64,000 nucleotides of DNA from Pseudomonadota bacterium (GCA_023387735.1 JAEWHP010000002.1:248001-312000); one strand, 5' to 3'. Shown: positions 24,797 to 33,524, numbered from the stretch's first letter. Program-made: numbers and translations. Notes: generated from the letters alone by a model not told the origin.

Positions 24797-25603
24797 TTGT
24801 CTTCCAAGCGTATCGCCATTGCCGGGTTGGGTGAGATCGGCAAAACCCTGGTGCGCAAGCTTGCGCAGGGGATGCCGGGCCTTGCGCTCTCGGCCATCGT
24901 TGCAAGGGATCAGGCCAAGGCGCAGGCTTGGCTCGACCGTGAGGGCATCGCCTGTCCGCTGATCTCGTTCGACGATCTGCCTGAGCATGCCGACCTCGTC
25001 GTCGAATGCGCGCCGGCGGCGATCCTCGACCAGATATGCCGGCCGATGCTGAGTGCCGGCAAGCAGGTCATGGTGCTGAGCTCCAGCGCGCTGCTGCCGC
25101 GCCCCGAACTCATCGATCTCGCTCGCGCCCATGGCGGCCAGATCATCGTGCCGACCGGCGCCCTGATCGGATTCGATGCGGTTTCTGCCGCTGCCGAAGG
25201 CACCATCAGCTCGGTGCAGATGGTCACGCGCAAGCCGCCGACGGGTCTGGCCGGTGCGCCTTACCTGATCGAAAAGGGGATATCGCTCGACGGGCTGAAA
25301 TCAGCGCTGTGCGTGTTCAAGGGTTCGGCGCGGGACGCGGCTGCGGCATTTCCGGCCAATGTCAACGTCGTGGCGGCGCTGTCGCTGGCAGGCATCGGCC
25401 CGGACCGCACGACGATCGAAATCTGGGCCGATCCGGCGGTAAGCCGGAACTGCCATCAGATCAAGGTCGAGTCGGACTCGGCCTCGTTCGCAATGTCGAT
25501 TGAGAACATTCCATCGGAGAATCCGAAAACGGGTCGCATTACCGCGCTTTCGGTGATCGCTGCGTTGCGCAAGCTCACGTCGCCGCTGCAGGTCGGGACC
25601 TGA
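24797..25603 (+). CDS. L-aspartate dehydrogenase family protein (NadX-like)
   Basis: A TTG start with CAGGAG six bases upstream gives 268 residues. The Rossmann loop GLGEIGKTL is at about 10-18. PTGALIGFDAVSAAAEG, FPANVNVVAALSLAGIGPDRT and a C-terminal SENPKTGRITALSVIAALRKL match aspartate dehydrogenases. The family oxidises aspartate to iminoaspartate, which can feed NAD synthesis. No nadA or nadC is adjacent, so amino-acid catabolism is also possible. It follows the hydratase by 66 bases on the same strand. Confidence 0.87.
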   Translation: MSSKRIAIAGLGEIGKTLVRKLAQGMPGLALSAIVARDQAKAQAWLDREGIACPLISFDDLPEHADLVVECAPAAILDQICRPMLSAGKQVMVLSSSALLPRPELIDLARAHGGQIIVPTGALIGFDAVSAAAEGTISSVQMVTRKPPTGLAGAPYLIEKGISLDGLKSALCVFKGSARDAAAAFPANVNVVAALSLAGIGPDRTTIEIWADPAVSRNCHQIKVESDSASFAMSIENIPSENPKTGRITALSVIAALRKLTSPLQVGT

Positions 25604-25643
25604 GCGCAGGCCCCAAACAGAGCGACCAGATCGCCGAAACGTA

Positions 25644-26102
25644 TCAGGCGGTCTGGCTGCTGCTTGCAATCTTTTCCTTGAGCGCTTCGCAGGTCTTGCG
25701 AACCTGTTCGGTCAGGAACGAGCAATCCTCGATGCGCTTGAAGATCCGCTTGGCATCCTCGCGATAGGCCGCGGCGGTCTCGTGCATGTAGGCAATGGCC
25801 AGGTGCACCTCGGCGGTCATCGCCTCGCACTTTCGGGCCGCGTCGATCATCTCGGCGCCCATCGCCTCGATTTCCTTGGCGGCAGCTTCATAGTCGCGCA
25901 CCACGGCCTCGGCGCTGAGCGCTCCGACGCGCGGAACACCGTCCTGATGCTCGACATAGTCCGGCATCGGTCCGGTCTGTACCGGCGGCGCCTTGATCGA
26001 CGGCAACGGCGCGCGCTCCGGCATGGCCGCGGCGATGTCCGATTCGAGCTTGGCGAGGTCCGTCAATCGACCCTCGTTAGGATCTTGTTTCATGTTGTTC
26101 AT
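25644..26102 (-). CDS. Hypothetical helical protein
   Basis: A 152-residue protein starting after AGGAG. No signal peptide or membrane span. The N-terminal third is Pro-rich (PERAPLPSIKAPPVQTGPMPD); the rest (about 60-150) is a run of amphipathic helices rich in Ala/Glu (AVVRDYEAAAKEIEAMGAEM, IDAARKCEAMTAEVHLAIAY, DAKRIFKRIEDCSFLTEQVR), likely a coiled coil. No family is recognised. It is convergent with the aspartate dehydrogenase gene. Confidence 0.7.
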   Translation of the reverse strand: MNNMKQDPNEGRLTDLAKLESDIAAAMPERAPLPSIKAPPVQTGPMPDYVEHQDGVPRVGALSAEAVVRDYEAAAKEIEAMGAEMIDAARKCEAMTAEVHLAIAYMHETAAAYREDAKRIFKRIEDCSFLTEQVRKTCEALKEKIASSSQTA

Positions 26103-26154
26103 GGGTCGCTTCTCCTTTTACGAAACAAAAATTCTCGGCAAGAATCCCGATCGG

Positions 26155-26637
26155 TCACTCGGCTGCCGTCTCAGCCAGGCGCTGCGGTTCATCCGTCGCG
26201 CTGGTCCATGCCGGTGTGCGATTGTTGTCTGGGGGCAGCAGCCGCGGTGCGGCGCGACGTTCGCCCGCGCCGCCTGCGATGCCAGGCCGAGCCTGACGCG
26301 TGGCCAACCGAACTCCATAGCCATCCGGCCCCTCCGGGACATCGAAACTGACTCGCAAATTCGGAGGACGTACTGCCGAAATGTTTTCAAGTTCTGGTAC
26401 GTGCAGCGGTGCCGGATATTCCGGAACGGAAAGCTGTTCGCGTTGCGACAGGAAGAGACTGCCGCACATGCCGAGAAGCACAAGCAGGCTTCCGGAAGAT
26501 ACCAGTGCGATCGCCAAGGCATCGGCAGACGACACCCCGTAGCCGGCTGCGCTCGCGGTAGTTGGCAGCAGCGTTGCGGCAGCGAAAAATGTCCATGCCA
26601 TCATTGAGAGCAATGACGCTTTCGTTCGACGAAACAT
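26155..26637 (-). CDS. Hypothetical membrane protein
   Basis: A 160-residue protein. A signal-like segment MMAWTFFAAATLLPTTASA (cleavage near residue 30) is followed by a transmembrane helix ALAIALVSSGSLLVLLGMCG (about 40-59). A long soluble tail rich in Pro/Arg follows (SVPEYPAPLHVPELENISAV, then a Gly/Arg-rich end). No family is recognised. It could be a single-pass inner-membrane protein. It is separated by 52 bases from the next minus-strand gene. Confidence 0.65.
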   Translation of the reverse strand: MFRRTKASLLSMMAWTFFAAATLLPTTASAAGYGVSSADALAIALVSSGSLLVLLGMCGSLFLSQREQLSVPEYPAPLHVPELENISAVRPPNLRVSFDVPEGPDGYGVRLATRQARPGIAGGAGERRAAPRLLPPDNNRTPAWTSATDEPQRLAETAAE

Positions 26638-26784
26638 TTTGGAAAGTCTCTACGGCCTGACAATTCTCGATAGATGGTTCGCCATGCGATAAGCCTGGCG
26701 TTGTTCCAGCCCTTTTAGCTGACGAGCCAAGCACTTGTGCCATTAAACAGTCCTTAACCTTAAGATCGGGGTTTTCGCGCCGTC

Positions 26785-26805
26785 GTTAACCAGTCGATGG
26801 TTAAC
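26785..26805. promoter_or_regulatory. Perfect palindrome GTTAACCA-GTCGA-TGGTTAAC
   Basis: Eight-base perfect arms around a 5-base spacer. The half-site TTAACC resembles CtrA-like TTAA half-sites, but the spacing does not match TTAA-N7-TTAA. It lies about 150 bases upstream of the hypothetical membrane protein start on the minus strand. Confidence 0.4.
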
Positions 26806-26986
26806 GCGATGGCCTTGAAGCATTGCGCCGCGCGGCTCAAGGCGCCTGTGCGGGGCACTTTTCGCATCGTGCGCCACGCATTGCGGGAGCAGCGCGCTGC
26901 TTATCCCGTCGCTGTTCGGATTGGCGGTAGGCGAGGTGCGTCGCATGCTGGAAGCGCAGTTGATGCACTGGCGGTGGCGCAGGATT

Positions 26987-27075
26987 CGTAGGGTGGGCAA
27001 AGGAGCGCAAGCGACGTGCCCACCATTCTTGCGGAGACCGAAGTGGTGGGCACGCTACGCTTTGCCCACCCTACG
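26987..27075. repeat. Inverted repeat with GTAGGGTGGGCAAAG arms
   Basis: Outer arms CGTAGGGTGGGCAAAG and CTTTGCCCACCCTACG are perfect 16-base inverted copies, with inner arms GTGCCCACCA and TGGTGGGCAC. It is an 89-base nested hairpin of the dispersed type common in Bradyrhizobium genomes, with no coding content. Confidence 0.85.
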
Positions 27076-27119
27076 ATCACTGTCGCCCCGGCCTTCGCCG
27101 GGACGACGATAGAATGCTC

Positions 27120-28160
27120 TCACGCGTTGCCACGATCCTCGCGAAACAGATCCAGCTTCTGCTGCACCGGGCGGTCGGAGAACGAGAACAGCACCGCGTC
27201 GGTGTCGGCCTCATGCGTGACCCAGTGCCAGCTCGGCACCACGAACAGATCGCGCGCGCCCCATTCGAACGTCTGGTCGCCGATCCTGGTGCGGCCCTTT
27301 CCCTCGATCGCGGCGAACACGGTGGCGTCGGTGGCGCGATAGCGCGCGGTCTTGAAGCCCTTCGGCAGCAACTGGATGAAAGTGCCGATCGTCGGCATCG
27401 CGAAATCGCCGGTCTCGGGGTTGGAGAACTTCAGCTTCAGCCCGTGGCAGGCATCCCACTCGTCGCGCGCCTTGGCGCGCTCCAGCGCTTCGCGCGTGTA
27501 GCTGTAGGGATAGTTGAAGATCGGCGAGGTCTTGGATTTGCGCTTCTCGTCGACCGGCAGCAGGTTGTGGCCGTAGCGAGCAAAGCTGTCGCCCGCCGGC
27601 TTGGAGATCTTTTGCTGATCCTCGTTCGACCCTTCGGCAAAGGACGCGTCGAAGAACTGCACCATCGGGATGTCGAGCCCGTCGAGCCAGAACATCGGTT
27701 CGCTGGTCTCGTTGGAATGGTCATGCCAGGTCATCGACGGCGTGATGACGAAATCGCCGGGCTCCATCAGCGTGCGCTCGCCGTCGACCGCGGTCGCCGC
27801 ACCCTTGCCTTCGAGCACGAAGCGCAGCGCGGACTGGCTGTGCCGGTGCGCCGGCGCGACGTCGCCGGGCACTACCATCTGTACGCCGGCAAACAGCGAC
27901 GTCGTGATTTTCGATTGACCGCGCAGGCCCGGATTTTCCAGCACCAGCACCCGCCGCTCGGCTTCCTTGGCGGTGATCAGTTTGCCGGCTTCGGTCATGT
28001 AGTCGCGGATCGAATCGAACTTCCACAGGTGCGGGCGGCACGCGCTCCTCGGCTCCGGCGTGATCAGGTCGCTCATCACGTTCCAAAGCGCGGAGAGATT
28101 TTCGCCGTCGATCTTCTTGTAGAACGCCTCGCGCTCCGGGGTCTTCTGCACGGCTTCCAT
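27120..28160 (-). CDS. Gentisate 1,2-dioxygenase
   Basis: Two adjacent ATGs (28163, 28160) follow GGAGG; the second has the better six-base spacing, giving 346 residues. It is a bicupin ring-cleavage dioxygenase. The first cupin has APAHRHSQSALRFVLEG and MTWHDHSNE, which supply the iron-binding histidines of the active half. The second cupin (about 245-320) begins FIQLLPKGFKTARYRATDAT and has lost metal ligands. The enzyme opens gentisate to maleylpyruvate with O2. It is divergent from the isomerase gene that would use its product. A strong promoter (TTGACG-N16-TATACT) lies upstream and overlaps the proposed MarR site. Confidence 0.92.
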   Translation of the reverse strand: MEAVQKTPEREAFYKKIDGENLSALWNVMSDLITPEPRSACRPHLWKFDSIRDYMTEAGKLITAKEAERRVLVLENPGLRGQSKITTSLFAGVQMVVPGDVAPAHRHSQSALRFVLEGKGAATAVDGERTLMEPGDFVITPSMTWHDHSNETSEPMFWLDGLDIPMVQFFDASFAEGSNEDQQKISKPAGDSFARYGHNLLPVDEKRKSKTSPIFNYPYSYTREALERAKARDEWDACHGLKLKFSNPETGDFAMPTIGTFIQLLPKGFKTARYRATDATVFAAIEGKGRTRIGDQTFEWGARDLFVVPSWHWVTHEADTDAVLFSFSDRPVQQKLDLFREDRGNA

Positions 28161-28205
28161 CATGAGCCTCCCGCTATCCTTGCGCTATTTTTGTTCGCCT
28201 CAGGA

Positions 28206-28238
28206 TTGACAGTATACTTACAATATAGGTAGCGTCAA
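28206..28238 (-). promoter_or_regulatory. Gentisate dioxygenase promoter with operator motif
   Basis: On the minus strand, TTGACG (28238-28233), a 16-base spacer and TATACT (28216-28211) form a near-consensus sigma-70 promoter. The 14-base motif GTAAGTATACTGTC (28221-28208) covers the -10 box. The same motif with one change lies at 33525-33538 before the second minus-strand operon. A MarR gene is 700 bases away, so this is its likely operator. The plus-strand operon starting at 28285 may be controlled from the same site. Confidence 0.65.
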
Positions 28239-28284
28239 TGATCAGCCGATCAGGGCGTAACGATCAACTGCCGGGGAGGTTCCG

Positions 28285-28917
28285 ATGAAGCTGCATGGCT
28301 ATTTCCGCAGTGCCGCGGCCTATCGGGTCAGAATCGCGCTCAATCTCAAGGGGCTCCCCACTGAGCACCTGCCACACCATCTCCGCAAGGGCGAGCAATG
28401 CGCCCCGGCTTTTCTCGCGATCAACCCTCAGGGCTTCGTTCCAGCGCTGGAGAACGACGCAGGCGTCATCCTCACCCAATCGCTCGCCATCATCGAATGG
28501 CTGGATGAGACCCATCCCGAACCGGCGTTGCTGCCAAAGGATCCGCTGCGGCGGGCAAAAGCGCGTGCCTTCGCAATGGCGCTCGCCTGCGACACCCACC
28601 CGGTGCAGAATCTGAAAGTCCTGAACCGCCTGCGGGCGCTCGGCCTGCCGGAGGAAAAGGTGACGGAGTGGGCGGCCTGGGTCAACCGCGAGGGCCTCGC
28701 GGCCTGCGAAGCCCTGATCGCCGGTGAGAAGGGGCCGTTCTGCTTCGGCGCGACGCCGACCATCGCCGATATCTGCCTGGTGCCACAGCTTGGCAACGCG
28801 CGGCGCTTCGGTGTCGACGTTTCGGCCTATCCGCGCCTGCTCGAGGCTGAGGCGGCGGCACGAGAAATGAAGGCGTTCGCGGATGCCGCACCGGACAAGC
28901 AGCCCGATGCCGAGTAA
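28285..28917 (+). CDS. maiA: Maleylpyruvate / maleylacetoacetate isomerase (zeta-class GST)
   Basis: A 210-residue protein with GGGGAGG before its ATG. The N-terminal thioredoxin-like domain starts MKLHGYFRSAAAYRVRIALNLKG, in which RSAAAYR aligns with the zeta-class active-site serine motif. INPQGFVPALE and QSLAIIEWLDE are family signatures, and the C-terminal helical domain ends PTIADICLVPQLGNARRFGVD. The enzyme would isomerise maleylpyruvate from gentisate dioxygenase to fumarylpyruvate with glutathione. Homologues in tyrosine catabolism use maleylacetoacetate; the context favours the gentisate role. Its last 11 bases overlap the MarR gene. Confidence 0.9.
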   Translation: MKLHGYFRSAAAYRVRIALNLKGLPTEHLPHHLRKGEQCAPAFLAINPQGFVPALENDAGVILTQSLAIIEWLDETHPEPALLPKDPLRRAKARAFAMALACDTHPVQNLKVLNRLRALGLPEEKVTEWAAWVNREGLAACEALIAGEKGPFCFGATPTIADICLVPQLGNARRFGVDVSAYPRLLEAEAAAREMKAFADAAPDKQPDAE

Positions 28918-29416
28918 ATCCTCACCCATCACCATGGACGCGGTCTACAATGCGCCGGGCTACCTGTTCCGGCGGATGCAGCAGATCGCGGTCTCGATCT
29001 TCGTGGAAGAGTGCAAGGCGTTCGACCTGACGCCGGTGCAATATGCCGCGCTGGTGGCGATCCACACCCATCCCGGCATCGACGCGACGCGGCTGTCGGC
29101 GGTGATCGCCTTCGACCGCTCCACCTTGGGCAACGTCATCGAACGGCTGGAGAGCAAGAACCTGGTCGAGCGCAAGCCATCCCGCGGCGACAAGCGCGTC
29201 AAACTCCTCCATCTCACGAAGCCGGGCGCCGCCGCGCTGCGCGAGATCATGCCATTGGTCGAACGGGCGCAGATGCGGATGCTGCAGCCGCTGAAGCCGG
29301 CCGACCGCAAGGCCCTGCTGGCGCTGATGGCGCAGCTGGTCGATCTGAACAACGAGGCCTCGCGCGTGCCGCTGCGCGCCGAGGACGCGCTCGAACATCT
29401 GGGAAAGTCGGGCTGA
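28907..29416 (+). CDS. MarR-family transcriptional regulator
   Basis: A 169-residue product from the ATG at 28907, overlapping the isomerase stop; an internal ATG at 28934 is the alternative, and neither has a strong ribosome site. The winged-helix MarR domain is clear: DLTPVQYAALVAIHTHPGID, ATRLSAVIAFDRSTLGNVIE with the recognition helix, and the wing RLESKNLVERKPSRGDKRVK. MarR proteins usually repress divergent or adjacent operons and release on binding an aromatic ligand. It is translationally coupled to genes on both sides, so it likely autoregulates this gentisate cluster through the site at 28208-28221. Confidence 0.92.
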   Translation: MPSKSSPITMDAVYNAPGYLFRRMQQIAVSIFVEECKAFDLTPVQYAALVAIHTHPGIDATRLSAVIAFDRSTLGNVIERLESKNLVERKPSRGDKRVKLLHLTKPGAAALREIMPLVERAQMRMLQPLKPADRKALLALMAQLVDLNNEASRVPLRAEDALEHLGKSG

Positions 29417-30597
29417 TGGACACGCGACCGGTCCTGATTGCAGGTGGTGGCATCGGCGGCCTGGCCACGGCGCTTGGGCTGGCGCAAAAAGGTATCCGCT
29501 CGATCCTGCTGGAAAAATCCGCGGCGCTCGGCGAGATCGGCGCGGGCATCCAACTCGGCCCGAACGCTTTTCACGCCTTCGATTATCTCGGCGTTGGCGA
29601 GGCCGCACGCGGAATGGCTGTCTATATCGATCAGCTCCGGCTGATGGACGCGCTCACGGCCGAAGAGATTACCCATATCGATCTCGGCGAGCCGTTCCGC
29701 TCCCGCTTTGGCAACCCGTATGCGGTGGTGCATCGCGGCGATTTGCACGGCGTTTTCCTGCGCGCCTGCCGGGATCACGCGTTGATCGAATTGCGTGTCA
29801 GCAGCGAGGTGACCGGCTACGATCAGGATGGCGCATCGGTAACAGTGCGGCTGGCGAACGGCGAGCGCGTCACGGGATCGCTTTTAGTCGGCGCCGACGG
29901 GCTGTGGTCCAACGTCCGCAAGCAGGTCATCGCCGACGGGCCGCCTCGGGTGTCCGGCCATACGACGTACCGCTCGGTGATTCCGACCGAGCAGATGCCG
30001 GAAGATCTGCGCTGGAACGCCGCCACGCTATGGGCCGGGCCGAAATGCCACATCGTGCATTATCCGCTGTCGGGCTGGAAGGTGTTCAACCTCGTCGTCA
30101 CCTACCACAACGACGCGCCGGAGCCGGTGGCGGGCAAGCCTGTCGCCGAGGAGGAGGTCATGCAGGGCTTTGGGCATGTCCATCCGCGGGCGCAGGAGAT
30201 CATCCGCCACGGCACGAACTGGCGGCTGTGGGTGCTGTGCGACCGCGATCCGGTCGAGCGCTGGGTCGACGGCCGCGTCGCACTGCTCGGCGACGCCGCG
30301 CATCCGATGCTGCAATACTTTGCGCAAGGCGCCTGCCAGGCGATGGAGGACGCGGTGTGCCTGTCGCACATGCTGTCGGGCCACGATGATTTCGCGCAGG
30401 CGCTGGAGGCCTATCGGGCGCAGCGCTTCCTGCGCACCGCAAAGGTGCAGTTGATGTCGCGGGCCATCGGCGAGCACATCTATCACCCCGCCGGCGGGCA
30501 CGCCCGGCTGCGCAATGCGATCATGAGCGCGAAGACGTCGGAAGAGTGGTACGCGGATCTCGCGTGGCTGTATGGCGGGACGGGGTTGGCGGGGTAG
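29416..30597 (+). CDS. FAD monooxygenase, 3-hydroxybenzoate 6-hydroxylase-like
   Basis: The ATG overlaps the MarR stop (TGATG), giving 393 residues. FAD-binding GGGIGG is at residues 10-15, the GADG loop reads LLVGADGLWSNVRK, and VALLGDAAHPMLQYFAQGACQAMED is the second FAD contact. It resembles 3-hydroxybenzoate 6-hydroxylase and salicylate hydroxylases. Coupling to gentisate dioxygenase and the isomerase favours conversion of 3-hydroxybenzoate to gentisate using NADH and O2. Salicylate 1-hydroxylation to catechol would not fit these neighbours. Confidence 0.88.
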   Translation: MDTRPVLIAGGGIGGLATALGLAQKGIRSILLEKSAALGEIGAGIQLGPNAFHAFDYLGVGEAARGMAVYIDQLRLMDALTAEEITHIDLGEPFRSRFGNPYAVVHRGDLHGVFLRACRDHALIELRVSSEVTGYDQDGASVTVRLANGERVTGSLLVGADGLWSNVRKQVIADGPPRVSGHTTYRSVIPTEQMPEDLRWNAATLWAGPKCHIVHYPLSGWKVFNLVVTYHNDAPEPVAGKPVAEEEVMQGFGHVHPRAQEIIRHGTNWRLWVLCDRDPVERWVDGRVALLGDAAHPMLQYFAQGACQAMEDAVCLSHMLSGHDDFAQALEAYRAQRFLRTAKVQLMSRAIGEHIYHPAGGHARLRNAIMSAKTSEEWYADLAWLYGGTGLAG

Positions 30598-30614
30598 CGC
30601 CAACAAACTCCGCC

Positions 30615-30736
30615 GTCGTCCCGGCCTTGAGCCGGGACCCATACTCCGCAGCCTCTCGATTTCGGCCGGCCGGAGTTGAAACCTTCCAAATAGCCGGGGC
30701 CGGTGATTATGGGTCCCGGCTCAAGGCCGGGACGAC
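30615..30736. repeat. Inverted repeat with GTCGTCCCGGC ends
   Basis: A 122-base nested palindrome between convergent genes. The left end GTCGTCCCGGCCTTGAGCC and right end GGCTCAAGGCCGGGACGAC are inverted copies, followed inward by GGGACCCATA and TATGGGTCCC. It is the same dispersed family as the small hairpin at 21170-21196. It may serve as a bidirectional transcription end. Confidence 0.85.
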
Positions 30737-30759
30737 ACTGAGCTTGTTGAAGCCGCCTG

Positions 30760-32373
30760 CTACATCTTCAGCAGCGCCTGCCGGTCGATCTTGCCCGTGC
30801 CGGTCTTCGGCAACTCCTCGATGAACCTGATCTCGCGCGGATATTTGTACGGCAGCAACTTCGCCTTCACGTAGTCCTGCAGCTTCCGTGTGACGTCGTT
30901 CGGATCGAACCCGCCCCTGTTCATCACCACGACCGCCTTCAGCGTCATGCGCCGGTCCGGCAGTTCGGCCGCGAACACCGCGCATTCCCTGATGTCGGGA
31001 TGTTCGGCGAGGCACAGTTCGACTTCGAGCGGATAGACCCATTGGCCCGAGATCTTGATCAGGTCATCGGCGCGACCGCGGAAGAAGTGAAAACCCTCAC
31101 TGTCGCGCACGAAGCGGTCGCCGGTGTAGATCCACCCCGCATCGCGGATCGTCTCGGCAGACTTGTCGGGCCGGTTCCAGTATAGCGGCGTATTGGAATC
31201 GCCGCGCACCCACAGGATTCCTTCCTCGTCGTCGTCGACCTCGCGGCCGTCCTTGTCCCTCAGCAGGATCTCATAGCCGGGTACGCGCAGGCCGGCGGCG
31301 CCGAGCTTCTTCTGCTCCGGACGGTTGGAAAGATAGATGTGCAGCACTTCGGTGGAGCCGAGCCCTTCGACGATCTCGATTCCGGTCAGCGCCTTCCAGC
31401 CGTTGAACACTTCCGCTGACAATATCTCGGCGGCCGACAGCGCCATGCGCAGCGAGGAAAAATCGGTGGCTGACGCGCCGTCGGCCTTGGTCAGCGAGGT
31501 ATAGAGCGTCGGCAATCCAAAGAACACGGACGGACGGTATGTCTCGATCGCCTCGAAGATCGTCGCGGGCTTCGGCTGGCCGGGCAGCAGCAGCGTCGCC
31601 GCGCCGACCGAGAACGGGAAAGTGATGGCATTGCCGAAACCATAAGCGAAGAAGATCTTCGGCACCGAGAAGCAGATGTCGTCGGGTCCAAGCTTGAGCA
31701 CGTTGCGTGAGAACGCCTGCTCGCTGTAGGCCATGTCGTGCTGCAGATGCACGATGCCCTTGGGGCGACCGGTCGAACCGGAGGAATACATCCAGAACGC
31801 CATCTCGTCGCGCGTGGTGTCGGCCTCGGGCAGATCGATGGGGAAACCCTGCAGCCATGACGCGGCGGTGAAACTGTTCGGAACAGTGTGTTCGCCCGCG
31901 GTGCCGTTGACCACGATCAGAGTCTGTAGCGGTGTATCCTTGCAGGCTTCAGTGTTGAACCGCGGCGCAAACTCGGCCTCGGCAACTGCCACGGCAGCGC
32001 TGGCGTCCGCGAGATAGAATTGCAGCAGGTCCGGCGGCGTCAGCGTGTTGATCAGGAGCGGCACGAAGCCCGCACGCACCGCGCCGAAGAACGCCGCGGG
32101 ATAGGCCGGCGTGTCGTCGAGGAACATCAGGATGCGGTCGCCGCGCTTCAGGCCCAGCGACTGGAAGCCGTGCCCCCATTGCGAGGCTTCGGCGCAGAGT
32201 TGCGCGTAGGTTCGCGAGCCGCCGGGGCCGGTAAGCGCCAGCCGTTCGCCGCGGCGATGCACTATATTGTCGAACAGGATGCGGCTCGCGTTGTAGCGTT
32301 CCGGAAGCGAAAATCCGATCTCGCGTGCACCGGGATTGTCCCGCGGCACCTGATCGGCAATGTCCTGCGTCAT
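30760..32373 (-). CDS. Aromatic acid-CoA ligase, benzoate-CoA ligase family
   Basis: A 537-residue adenylate-forming enzyme. The start at 32373 overlaps the upstream monooxygenase stop (ATGA), so 177 open codons further upstream are shadow. The AMP-binding motif YSSGSTGRPKG is at 196-206, EGLGSTEVLHIYLSN is the A5-like region, and WIYTGDRFVRDSEGFHFFRGRADDLIKISG is the A7-A8 hinge. PKTGTGKIDR carries the C-terminal catalytic Lys528. SVPKIFFAYGFGN is typical of benzoate-CoA ligases. It activates an aromatic acid, probably the substrate of the coupled monooxygenase (salicylate, 3-hydroxybenzoate or 2-aminobenzoate). Confidence 0.92.
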   Translation of the reverse strand: MTQDIADQVPRDNPGAREIGFSLPERYNASRILFDNIVHRRGERLALTGPGGSRTYAQLCAEASQWGHGFQSLGLKRGDRILMFLDDTPAYPAAFFGAVRAGFVPLLINTLTPPDLLQFYLADASAAVAVAEAEFAPRFNTEACKDTPLQTLIVVNGTAGEHTVPNSFTAASWLQGFPIDLPEADTTRDEMAFWMYSSGSTGRPKGIVHLQHDMAYSEQAFSRNVLKLGPDDICFSVPKIFFAYGFGNAITFPFSVGAATLLLPGQPKPATIFEAIETYRPSVFFGLPTLYTSLTKADGASATDFSSLRMALSAAEILSAEVFNGWKALTGIEIVEGLGSTEVLHIYLSNRPEQKKLGAAGLRVPGYEILLRDKDGREVDDDEEGILWVRGDSNTPLYWNRPDKSAETIRDAGWIYTGDRFVRDSEGFHFFRGRADDLIKISGQWVYPLEVELCLAEHPDIRECAVFAAELPDRRMTLKAVVVMNRGGFDPNDVTRKLQDYVKAKLLPYKYPREIRFIEELPKTGTGKIDRQALLKM

Positions 32374-33509
32374 GACCGGCTCCCGGTCTTCTTCGAACCC
32401 TCGTAGCGCGCCATGAAGGCCGGTGACATCGCGCGCAGCCGCGCATTGTCGATGCGGCCGGAGCGGGTGATGTAGCTGTAGCCGAAATCCATCAGGTCGA
32501 GCTTCATGTGTTCGGGGAAATGTTCGTACCAGTCCGCGCTGGTGCGCGCGGCGGTCACGAGCTTCTGCACGATCGGCTTGCGCTCGGCCTGGTAGCGGGC
32601 GAGGGCGGATGGAATTTCCGTCTCGGCTTCCAGCGCCTTGGTCAGCGCGATCGCGTCCTCGATCGCGAGTCGCGTGCCCGAGCCGATCGAAAAATGCGCC
32701 GAGTGCAGCGCATCGCCGATCAGCACCATGTTCCGGTGCGACCAGTTCTCGTTCCAGATCCACGGAAAATTGCGCCACACCGATTTGTTGGAGATCAGCC
32801 TGTGGCCGTCCAGCGTCGCGGCGAATACCTGCTCGCAGATCGCCTGCGACTGCTCGATCGACTTGCCCTCGAAGCCGTAAGCCTGCCAGGTCGCCGCATC
32901 GCATTCGACCAGGAATGTGCTCATGGCCGGCGCATAGCGGTAGTGGTGGGCGTTGAACGTGCCGAGATCGGTCTTCACGAACGTCTGCGACAGCGTGGCA
33001 AAGCGCTTTGTGGTGCCATACCAGGCGAACTTGTTGGTTGAATGCGAGACCGAGGCGCCGAAGGCTGATTCATAACTGCGGCGCACCAGCGAGTTCAACC
33101 CATCGGCAGCGACGATCAGGTCGTATCCGCTGAGTTCGTCCACGGACTGGATGGTCGTGTCGTACCGCGGTGCAACGCCAGCCGCGTGGACGCGCTGCTG
33201 CAGGATGGTCAGGAGTTCGAGGCGGCCGATCGAAGAGAAGCCGACGCCGTCGATCTCGACGCTTTGCCCGCGCAGGTTCAGCGTGATGTTCTTCCAGCTC
33301 TCCATCCGCGGCGTGATGGCGTCCACGGTATCGGGATCGTCGGCGCGCAGAAACTCCAGCGCCTGCTCGGAGAACACCACGCCGAAGCCCCAGGTGGCGC
33401 CTTCGGGGTTCTGCTCGAACAGGTCGATGTGCGCGTCGGGATGACGCCGCTTCCAGAGATAGGCGAAGTAGAGGCCGCCGGGGCCTCCGCCGATCACGGC
33501 GATACGCAC
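32370..33509 (-). CDS. FAD monooxygenase, salicylyl-CoA 5-hydroxylase / 2-aminobenzoyl-CoA monooxygenase N-domain type
   Basis: A GTG start at 33509 with GGGAGG six bases upstream gives 379 residues, with GGGPGG of the FAD fold at 7-12. IAADGLNS-type VAADGLNSLVRRSYE, TNKFAWYGTTKRF and VLIGDALHSAHFSIGSGTRLAIEDA are conserved in the group that hydroxylates CoA-bound salicylate or aminobenzoate. It is the front gene of a two-gene operon with an aryl-CoA ligase overlapping by four bases, strongly suggesting a CoA-ester substrate. 5-Hydroxylation of salicylyl-CoA would give gentisyl-CoA, fitting the adjacent gentisate genes. A thioesterase to release gentisate is not seen. Confidence 0.85.
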   Translation of the reverse strand: MRIAVIGGGPGGLYFAYLWKRRHPDAHIDLFEQNPEGATWGFGVVFSEQALEFLRADDPDTVDAITPRMESWKNITLNLRGQSVEIDGVGFSSIGRLELLTILQQRVHAAGVAPRYDTTIQSVDELSGYDLIVAADGLNSLVRRSYESAFGASVSHSTNKFAWYGTTKRFATLSQTFVKTDLGTFNAHHYRYAPAMSTFLVECDAATWQAYGFEGKSIEQSQAICEQVFAATLDGHRLISNKSVWRNFPWIWNENWSHRNMVLIGDALHSAHFSIGSGTRLAIEDAIALTKALEAETEIPSALARYQAERKPIVQKLVTAARTSADWYEHFPEHMKLDLMDFGYSYITRSGRIDNARLRAMSPAFMARYEGSKKTGSRS

Positions 33510-33524
33510 GTCTTCCTCCCAATC

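Larger units (their letters stand above)
26638..27119. other. Intergenic region of 482 bases without an accepted gene
   Basis: This stretch holds a 21-base palindrome (26785-26805), a dispersed inverted repeat (26987-27075) and a small CCCCGGCCTTCGCCGGG hairpin near 27088. Open frames on both strands in the middle part lack ribosome sites, biased codon use or family motifs. Confidence 0.6.

Noticed and set aside
26743..27000. Small open frames on both strands in the 482-base gap
   Set aside because: Neither has a ribosome site or family feature, and they run into a dispersed repeat.
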